A stretch of DNA of 64,000 bases from Streptomyces violaceorubidus (lineage in GTDB: Bacteria > Actinomycetota > Actinomycetes > Streptomycetales > Streptomycetaceae): NCBI RefSeq assembly GCF_000717995.1, contig NZ_JODM01000021.1, positions 1-64,000 on the forward strand. Reading direction: 5' to 3'. The position numbers and the translations under genes were made by a program. The notes beneath the pieces were generated by a model. It made no database searches and was not told the DNA's origin. It was given only the letters and a program-made list of their open reading frames with translations. Shown here piece by piece: positions 58,115 to 64,000 of this stretch. Position 1 is the stretch's first letter. Each line of letters begins with the position of its first letter.

Positions 58115-58885
58115 TCAGGCGTCCCGCCGCTTCAGCACCGCGTACCCGCCCACGAGCGCCGCGATCACCCACAGGGCCATGATCCCGAGGCCGCCCCACG
58201 GCCCGTACGGCACGTCGTCGTCGATCGGCGTGACCACCTGCATGATCTTGCTGCCGGCCTGGTCGGGCAGGAACCGGCCGACCTTCTCCGTCGCCGGGAC
58301 GTTGCCCAGGATGTTGGAGATCAGGAAGAAGAACGGCATCAGGATGCCCAGCGACAGCATCGGTGAGCGCAGCATCGCGGCGACACCCATCGAGAACATC
58401 GCGATGAGGGTCATGTAGAGGCCGCCGCCGAACACCGCGCGGAGCACGCCCGGGTCGCCGATCGACGCCTTGAGGTCGCCGAGCATCGCCTGGCCCAGGA
58501 AGAACGTGGCGAAACTGGTGACCATGGCCACGACCAGCGCGAGGCCGGTGGCCACCGCGATCTTGCTGAACAGGAAGGTGCCGCGCCTGGGCACGGCGGC
58601 CAGCGAGGTGCGGATCATCCCGGAGCTGTACTCGTTGCCCACGACCAGGACCCCGAACACGATCATCGCCAGCTGGCCGAGGCTGGTGCCGGCGAAACTG
58701 ATGAAGGTCGGGTCGAAGGAGAGCTGGTCGCGCCGGCTCAGGTCGCCGAACTCGTTCTTCGACAGGGCCGAGATCAGCATGCCGAGGGCGATGGTGACGA
58801 CCACGGCGAGGCCCAGCGTCCACACCGTGGACGCGACCGACCGGATCTTGGTCCACTCGGACCGGACCACCTGTGTCGCCGCCAT
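58115..58885 (-). CDS. ABC-2 type exporter permease (paralogue)
   Basis: A 256-residue six-helix membrane protein with VVRSEWTKIRSVASTVWTL and VVGNEYSSGMIRTSL, the same motifs as the permease at 55828-56694 but without the long N-terminus. The start lies two bases after the stop of its ATPase. The two cassettes look like a tandem duplication and could form either two exporters or one heteromeric complex. Confidence 0.9.
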   Translation of the reverse strand: MAATQVVRSEWTKIRSVASTVWTLGLAVVVTIALGMLISALSKNEFGDLSRRDQLSFDPTFISFAGTSLGQLAMIVFGVLVVGNEYSSGMIRTSLAAVPRRGTFLFSKIAVATGLALVVAMVTSFATFFLGQAMLGDLKASIGDPGVLRAVFGGGLYMTLIAMFSMGVAAMLRSPMLSLGILMPFFFLISNILGNVPATEKVGRFLPDQAGSKIMQVVTPIDDDVPYGPWGGLGIMALWVIAALVGGYAVLKRRDA

Positions 58886-58887
58886 GC

Positions 58888-59880
58888 TCAACCCCTCTTC
58901 CAGTCGCTGCCCCACGGCTGCTGCGGAGGCTGCCCCGGTGGCTGTTGCTGCTGCGGCACCGCGCCGGGCGGCTGCCCGTCGTGCGCGTGGTACTCGACCG
59001 ACTCCGCGGTCAGCTGCATGAACGCCTCCTCCAGCGAGGCGCGCTGCGGGCTCAGCTCGTGCAGCACGATCTGGTGCCGCGCCGCCAGCTCGCCGACGGC
59101 CTCCGACTTGTCGCCGTCCACCTCCAGGACCCCGGCGCCCGACTCGACGACCGAGACCCCGGCGCCGTGCAGCGCGTCGAGCAGCTGCTCGCGCTGCGGG
59201 GTGCGGATCCGGACGTAGCTGCGCGAGTTTGCCGCGATGAACTCGGCCATCGAGGTGTCCGCGAGCAGCCTGCCCTGGCCGATGACCACCAGGTGGTCGG
59301 CGGTCAGCGCCATCTCGCTCATCAGGTGGGAGGAGACGAAGACCGTACGCCCCTGGGCGGCCAGGGACTTCATCAGGTTGCGGATCCAGTGGATGCCCTC
59401 GGGGTCCAGCCCGTTGACCGGCTCGTCGAACATCAGGATCCGCGGGTCGCCGAGCAGCGCGCCCGCGATGCCGAGCCGCTGCCCCATACCGAGGGAGAAG
59501 CCCTTGGTCTTCTTCCGGGCGACCGCCGTCAGCCCGACCGTGTCCAGGACCTCGCGCACCCGGCTCGCCGGGATCCCGTTGCTCTGCGCGAGACACAGCA
59601 GGTGGTTGTAGGCGCTGCGCCCGCCGTGCCAGGCCTTCGCCTCCAGGAGCGCGCCGATGTACGTCAGCGGGTCCTCGAGCTGCTCGTAGTGCTTGCCGTC
59701 GATCCGTACGTCCCCGGCGGTCGGCCGGTCCAGACCCAGCACCATCCGCATCGTGGTCGACTTGCCCGCGCCGTTGGGGCCGAGGAAGCCCGTGATGATG
59801 CCGGGTCGGACGGTGAAGGAGAGATGGTTGACCGCCACCTTCCCGCCGTACCGCTTGGTCAGCCCCTCGAGCTCGATCAT
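58888..59880 (-). CDS. ABC transporter ATP-binding protein (paralogue)
   Basis: 330 residues: Walker A GPNGAGKSTT, signature SLGMGQRLG, Walker B LMFDEPVNGLDPEG, switch His in SSHLMSEMA. The C-terminal tail is short (about 30 residues, Gln/Pro-rich) compared with the paralogue. ATG at 59880 (MIELEGLTKRYG). Pairs with the permease at 58115. Head-to-tail after filP on the same strand, with a 110-bp gap. Confidence 0.92.
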   Translation of the reverse strand: MIELEGLTKRYGGKVAVNHLSFTVRPGIITGFLGPNGAGKSTTMRMVLGLDRPTAGDVRIDGKHYEQLEDPLTYIGALLEAKAWHGGRSAYNHLLCLAQSNGIPASRVREVLDTVGLTAVARKKTKGFSLGMGQRLGIAGALLGDPRILMFDEPVNGLDPEGIHWIRNLMKSLAAQGRTVFVSSHLMSEMALTADHLVVIGQGRLLADTSMAEFIAANSRSYVRIRTPQREQLLDALHGAGVSVVESGAGVLEVDGDKSEAVGELAARHQIVLHELSPQRASLEEAFMQLTAESVEYHAHDGQPPGAVPQQQQPPGQPPQQPWGSDWKRG

Positions 59881-59990
59881 GGCGACCACGCTAGAACGGG
59901 ACGAGGCCCGCTGCCACCCCAGTGACAGAAGGCCTCGACCTTGTTCGCACGTATTCAGCAGGCGTATCCACCCGTGTGGACCGGGCCGCC

Positions 59991-60923
59991 TCAGCGGGAC
60001 TGCTGGGCCGGCACCCCGCGGGAGACCGAGTCGTCCTCGACCGAGGGAGCGGCGGCCACCGCGGCACCCGTGAGGGACGCCAGCATCTCGCGCACGTTGG
60101 TCAGCTGCGCGTTGATGGAGTCGCGGCGGTTGGTGAGGGCGGCCAGCTCGCGCTCCGACTCCGAACGGATCCGGTCGGCCTTGGCGTTGGCGTCGGCCAC
60201 GATGTCCTCGGACTGGCGCTGCGCCGTCTCCACGGTCTGGCGGGCCCGGCGCTCGGCGTCCGTGCGCAGCTTCTCCGCCTCCAGGCGCAGCTGCTCCGCG
60301 CGGTGCTCGATCTCCGCGAGCCGCTTCTCGGCCTTGGCCTGACGGGAGGCCAGGTCCCGCTCGGACTGCTCGCGGCGCTTGGCGAGGTTCGTCTCGAAGT
60401 CGGCGGCGGCCTGCGCGGCCTTCGCACGGGTCTCCTCGAAGAGCGCGTCCGCCTCGTCGCGCTTGGACTGCGCGTCCTTCTGCGCCTCGGAACGCAGCTG
60501 GGAGGCGTCGCTCTTGGCCTTCTCGACGATCCGGACGCCCTCGTCCTCGGCCTTGGCCTTGCGCTCCGCGGCGTACGACTCCGCGTCGTTGCGCACCTGC
60601 TGGGCGGCCGACTCGGCCAGCTCGCGGTGCTGCTCGGCCGCGCGCCGGGCCTCCTCGCGCAGGTCCTTCGCCTCTTCCTCGGCGAGCCGCAGGATCTTCT
60701 CGACCCGGGCACCGAGACCGGCGTACGACGGCTCGGCGTCGTTGACCTGGGCCTGGGCGTTCTGGGTTTCGAGGTGGAGCTCCTCGATGCGCTTTTCCAG
60801 AGCGGTGATGCGGGTGAGAGCGCTGTCACGGTCGGAGACGAGCTTGGAGATACGTTCGTCCACCTGAGCGCGGTCGTACCCACGCCGCACAAGCTCGAAG
60901 CCGTAGGGGGAAGTGTCGCTCAT
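59991..60923 (-). CDS. filP: FilP-like intermediate-filament-like coiled-coil protein
   Basis: A 310-residue rod protein. The N-terminus FELVRRGYDRAQVDERI resembles the DivIVA-type start, then almost unbroken Ala/Glu/Arg/Lys heptads run from about 20 to 285. Length and position match FilP of S. coelicolor (SCO5396), which forms a cytoskeletal network near growing hyphal tips and interacts with Scy and DivIVA. ATG at 60923. It is separated from scy by 207 bp. It is often labelled cellulose-binding protein. Confidence 0.92.
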   Translation of the reverse strand: MSDTSPYGFELVRRGYDRAQVDERISKLVSDRDSALTRITALEKRIEELHLETQNAQAQVNDAEPSYAGLGARVEKILRLAEEEAKDLREEARRAAEQHRELAESAAQQVRNDAESYAAERKAKAEDEGVRIVEKAKSDASQLRSEAQKDAQSKRDEADALFEETRAKAAQAAADFETNLAKRREQSERDLASRQAKAEKRLAEIEHRAEQLRLEAEKLRTDAERRARQTVETAQRQSEDIVADANAKADRIRSESERELAALTNRRDSINAQLTNVREMLASLTGAAVAAAPSVEDDSVSRGVPAQQSR

Positions 60924-61130
60924 GGGGTTCCTGTCGAAAGAGACCGGGTGAGGTGATAGAGGGAATCCTAGGCGCCAATGCGGTGTGTCATCGAGCGGAT
61001 GCACGTTTGATACGGAGAATGACACCTCTTTTGAGTGGCTGACCCGTGGATGGCTTGCCAAAGTTCTGGTGAACGGTCCCGTCGGGACGCGGCCAAAGAT
61101 CTCCAGCAGACACCGAATTCGCTCCGGATG

Positions 61131-64000
61131 CTAGCCGTCTGACGACTTGCCACCCGAACGTGGGGCGCCCACCGTCGCTCCGGCCTTCACCCCGTTGTCC
61201 TTCGCGCCCCCGGGCGCCTCGAACGACTCCAGTGCCTCCAGCACGTCCTGCACCCGGGAGATCTCCGCGTTGATGTCCTCGCGGCGCCGGACCAGCACCT
61301 CCAGCTCGCGCTTGCCCTCGTCGACCGTGCGCCGGGCCTCGCGAACCGCCTCGGCCTTCAGCTCCTCGGCCTCGCGGACCAGGGTGGCCTTCTTCTGCTC
61401 GGCCTCCTTGAGCAGCCCCTCCGCCTTCTTGACGGCGGCGATGCGCACCTTGCCGGCCTCGGAGTTGGCCTCCGACACCAGCTCCTTGGCCTTCGCCTCG
61501 GCCTTCGCGAGCTGCTCCTCGGCGGCCTTGATGAGCGCGTCACAGCGGTCGCCGGCCGACTTCATCGTCTCGGCGGCCTCGCGGCGGGCCCGCTCGTGCA
61601 GCTCCTCGATCTCGGAGGTGAGGCGCTCGCGCAGCTCCTCCGCGCGCTCCCTTATGGCGGTCGCGTCCCGGCGGGCGCCGACCAGCAGCTCGTCCGCGTC
61701 CGTACGGGCCTTCTCCACCCGGGTGTTGCCCTCGACCGTCGCCTCCGAGACGATCCGGTCGGCCTCCGCGCGGGCCGCGCCTACCATCGTGTCGGCCTGC
61801 GACTCGGCGTCCGCGGTGGTCTTCTGCGCCTGCTGCTGCGCCTCGGTGAGCAGCTTGTCGGCCTCCGCGGTGGTCTCCGTGATGAGCGTGTCGACCTGCT
61901 CGGCGGCCTCCGAACGCCGCTTGTTGGCGTCCTTGCGGGCCTCGTCGAGGGTGCGCTCGGCCTCCTCGCGGGCCGCCGTGGTGACCCGCTCGGCCTCCGC
62001 CGCGGCGGCGGCCTTGACCCGCTCCGCCTCGGTGCGGATCCGCTCCGCGTGCTGCTGGGCGGAGCCGACCGTGTCGGCGGCCTCGGCCCGCAGCCGCTCC
62101 GCCTCCCCGGTGGCGTCCGAGACCAGCTGCTCGGCCCGGGCGGTCGCCTCGGTCCGCACCCGCTCGGCCTCGCTCGCCGCCTCGGCGGTGACGCGCTCCG
62201 CCTCCGCGAGCGTCTGGGTCCGGATCCGGTCGGTCTCGGCCGCCGTCCGTGTGGTGAGCAGCTCCGCCTCGGAACGCGCCTCGGTGATCAGCGTGTCCGC
62301 CTGCGTCGCCGCGTCGGACCGGATGCGGTTGGCGTCCTCGCGGGCGTCCGCCCGGGTGCGGGACGCCGACTGCTCGGCCTCGGCGATGGCGTCGGAGGCC
62401 TCCGTGCGCACCCGCTGGGCGTGCTCGGAGACGTCCGCGCGGATCCGGTCGGCCTCCGTGATGGCCTCGGACACGGTCCGCTCGGCCAGCGTCTTGGCGG
62501 CCTCGGTCTCCTCCTGCGCCTCCCGCCGCAGCCGGGCGGCGTCCTCGCCGGCCCGCTCGCGCTCCGCGTAGGCGTCGGCGCGGACCCGGTCCGCCTCCTG
62601 CTCGGCCTCGTGCCGGGTGCGCTCGGCCGCGTGCTCGGCGGCGCTGCGCAGTCCGGTGATCTCCTCCTGCGCCTGCTCGTGCAGCCCGGCGACCGACTCC
62701 CGTACCTGCGCCGCGTGCTGCTCGGCGGCCGTCACCATCTCGGTGGCGCGCCGGTCGGCCTCCTCGACCAGCCGCACCGCCTCGGCCTGCGCCTCCTCCA
62801 CCCGGTTGCGGGCCGAGGCCAGCAGCTCCTCGCTCTGCTCCCGGGCCCGCTCGCGCTCCTGGTCGGCCTCCTGCCGGGCCGAGCCGAGCAGCTCCTCCGC
62901 CTCGCGGCGGCGCCGGGCGGCCTCCTCCTGGGCGGCGGACAGCGCCTCCGACGCCTCGGCCGCGATGCGCTCGGCGGCGGCCTGCGCCTCCGCCCGCACC
63001 CGGTCGGCGCTCTCCTGCGCCTCCGACTTCAGCCGCTCCGCCTCGCTCGCGGCCTCGGTGCGCAGCCGTACGGCGACGGCCTCGCCCTCCGCGCGGAAGG
63101 CGGAGGCGTCCGCGGCGGCCTCGGTGCGCAGCCGCTCGGCCTCCGTCTCGGCCTGCTGCTGGAGCGTACGGATCCGCTCCGCAGCCTCGGTGCGCAGCCG
63201 CTCGCTCTCCTCGGCGGCCTCGCGGCGGATCCGCTCGCCCTCCTCGCGGGCCTCGCTCAGCGCCTCCTCGGCGGCGGTGCGGCGCTCCTCTGCCTCGGTG
63301 TGCAGCCGCGTCAGCTCCTCGGCCGCCTCCGCCTGCCGGGCCTCGACCGCGCGCTCGGTCTCCTCGCGCAGCTCGCGGGCGGCCCGCTCGGCCTCCGCCT
63401 GGAGCTCCTCCACCCGCTCGGCGGCCTCCGCGCGGTGCCGCTCGGCCTCCGCGCGGGTGCGCTCCAGGGTCTCCTCGGCCTGCCGGCGCAGGGTCGTCGC
63501 CCGCTCGATGGCCTCGGTGCGGACCTTCTCGCTGTCCGCCGTCGCGCTCTGCCGCAGCTCGTCCGCGTCCGCCTTGGCCTTGGCGAGCAGCTCCTCGGCG
63601 GTCTTCGCCGCCTCCTCGATCTGCGCCACGGCCTCCTTGCGGGCCTCGGCGCGGATCTTCTCGCCCTCGGCGACCGCGTCCGCCCGCAGCTGCTCGGCCT
63701 CGCCGCGCAGCCGGCGCGCCTCCTCCTGGAGCTCGACCGTCTTGGCGCGGTACTCCTTGGTGTCGTCCTTCGCCGCGCCCTTGAGCTGCTCGGCGATGTC
63801 GTGCGCCTCGGCGCGCAGCCGGTCCGCCTCGGCCTCGGCCTCGGTGCGGATCCGCTCGGCCTCCTCGGTGGCGGCCTTCGTGGTGCGCTTGGCGTCCTCC
63901 GACGCCTTGTTCAGCACGTCCTCGGCGGTCTTGGCCGCCTTGGACAACTGGGTGGCCGACTCCTCGGCGGTGATCGTGCGGGCCTTCTCGGCGGCCTCGG
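61131..64000 (-). CDS. scy: Polarity scaffold Scy, C-terminal part (runs off right edge)
   Basis: The window holds the last ~956 residues of a giant coiled-coil protein; the N-terminus lies beyond 64000. The sequence is almost entirely Ala/Glu/Arg/Thr repeats with recurring ERxRTEA, AEREREQ and ADRIRAEA units, the mixed heptad/hendecad pattern of Scy (1326 aa in S. coelicolor as recalled). Scy organises the tip-growth complex with DivIVA and FilP. The C-terminus ends in GAPRSGGKSSDG. No break in the frame is seen. Confidence 0.92.
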   Translation of the reverse strand, partial: EAAEKARTITAEESATQLSKAAKTAEDVLNKASEDAKRTTKAATEEAERIRTEAEAEADRLRAEAHDIAEQLKGAAKDDTKEYRAKTVELQEEARRLRGEAEQLRADAVAEGEKIRAEARKEAVAQIEEAAKTAEELLAKAKADADELRQSATADSEKVRTEAIERATTLRRQAEETLERTRAEAERHRAEAAERVEELQAEAERAARELREETERAVEARQAEAAEELTRLHTEAEERRTAAEEALSEAREEGERIRREAAEESERLRTEAAERIRTLQQQAETEAERLRTEAAADASAFRAEGEAVAVRLRTEAASEAERLKSEAQESADRVRAEAQAAAERIAAEASEALSAAQEEAARRRREAEELLGSARQEADQERERAREQSEELLASARNRVEEAQAEAVRLVEEADRRATEMVTAAEQHAAQVRESVAGLHEQAQEEITGLRSAAEHAAERTRHEAEQEADRVRADAYAERERAGEDAARLRREAQEETEAAKTLAERTVSEAITEADRIRADVSEHAQRVRTEASDAIAEAEQSASRTRADAREDANRIRSDAATQADTLITEARSEAELLTTRTAAETDRIRTQTLAEAERVTAEAASEAERVRTEATARAEQLVSDATGEAERLRAEAADTVGSAQQHAERIRTEAERVKAAAAAEAERVTTAAREEAERTLDEARKDANKRRSEAAEQVDTLITETTAEADKLLTEAQQQAQKTTADAESQADTMVGAARAEADRIVSEATVEGNTRVEKARTDADELLVGARRDATAIRERAEELRERLTSEIEELHERARREAAETMKSAGDRCDALIKAAEEQLAKAEAKAKELVSEANSEAGKVRIAAVKKAEGLLKEAEQKKATLVREAEELKAEAVREARRTVDEGKRELEVLVRRREDINAEISRVQDVLEALESFEAPGGAKDNGVKAGATVGAPRSGGKSSDG

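Noticed and set aside
61131..64000. The strongly periodic sequence as a DNA repeat region
   Set aside because: The periodicity comes from the coiled-coil codons of Scy; units vary at the base level and the frame is intact.

Overview
The window is chromosomal DNA from a Streptomyces or very close relative. The evidence is very high GC with strong third-position bias, frequent GTG and TTG starts, and a core block whose order matches what I remember of the S. coelicolor chromosome around SCO5351-SCO5397 (lysA, thr genes, rho, rpmE, prfA, full atp operon, nucS, filP, scy). SCO numbers are recalled, not searched.

Layout. 1-4107 (minus): the start of a nonribosomal peptide synthetase gene. It has a clear C-A-T module followed by a C domain broken by two apparent internal deletions. 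4379-7541: a YqcI/YcgG-family (GntA-like) haem protein divergent from the NRPS, then a divergently arranged two-component pair. 7957-8340: a DUF6083-type small protein. About 8390-14440: an accessory island bounded by imperfect direct repeats of about 160 bp, each including the 3' part of a tRNA-Arg gene. It holds a DUF262/GmrSD-like gene translationally coupled to a CBS-pair gene with a HEPN-like tail (read through one frameshift), two tiny overlapping zinc-binding ORFs, a perfect 28-bp palindrome, transposase and NERD remnants, and a hypothetical zinc-ribbon protein. The intact tRNA-Arg(CCG) lies at its right edge.

14659-32791: core metabolism and information processing. This covers an orphan receiver protein, the ArgS-like NrtL, lysA, hom-thrC-thrB, rho, a secreted S1 protease with FG-GAP-like repeats, an LCP cell-wall ligase, rpmE with a textbook SigR promoter, prfA-prmC-sua5, a low-molecular-weight phosphatase homologue lacking its catalytic Cys, and an SHMT-like enzyme. 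32922-42446: wecA, then atpIBEFHAGDC ending in a strong terminator. 42479-53428: a DUF2550 protein, a DasR-type regulated GH18 chitinase, a second two-component pair, a cobalamin adenosyltransferase, 3-hydroxybutyryl-CoA dehydrogenase, a STAS protein, a large NTPase with an extracellular tail, and NucS. 53708-64000: a conserved small protein, an LLM oxidoreductase, a zinc-binding small protein, two ABC-2 type exporter pairs, FilP, and the C-terminal part of the polarity scaffold Scy, which runs off the right edge.

The most interesting candidate system is the two-gene DUF262 plus CBS-HEPN cassette at 8903-11746. The first protein seems to have lost the HNH-type active site of its family while keeping the DGQQR motif. 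The second pairs a nucleotide-sensing module with an Rx4H RNase-like motif. This looks like an undescribed defence or abortive-infection unit, but the function is inferred.
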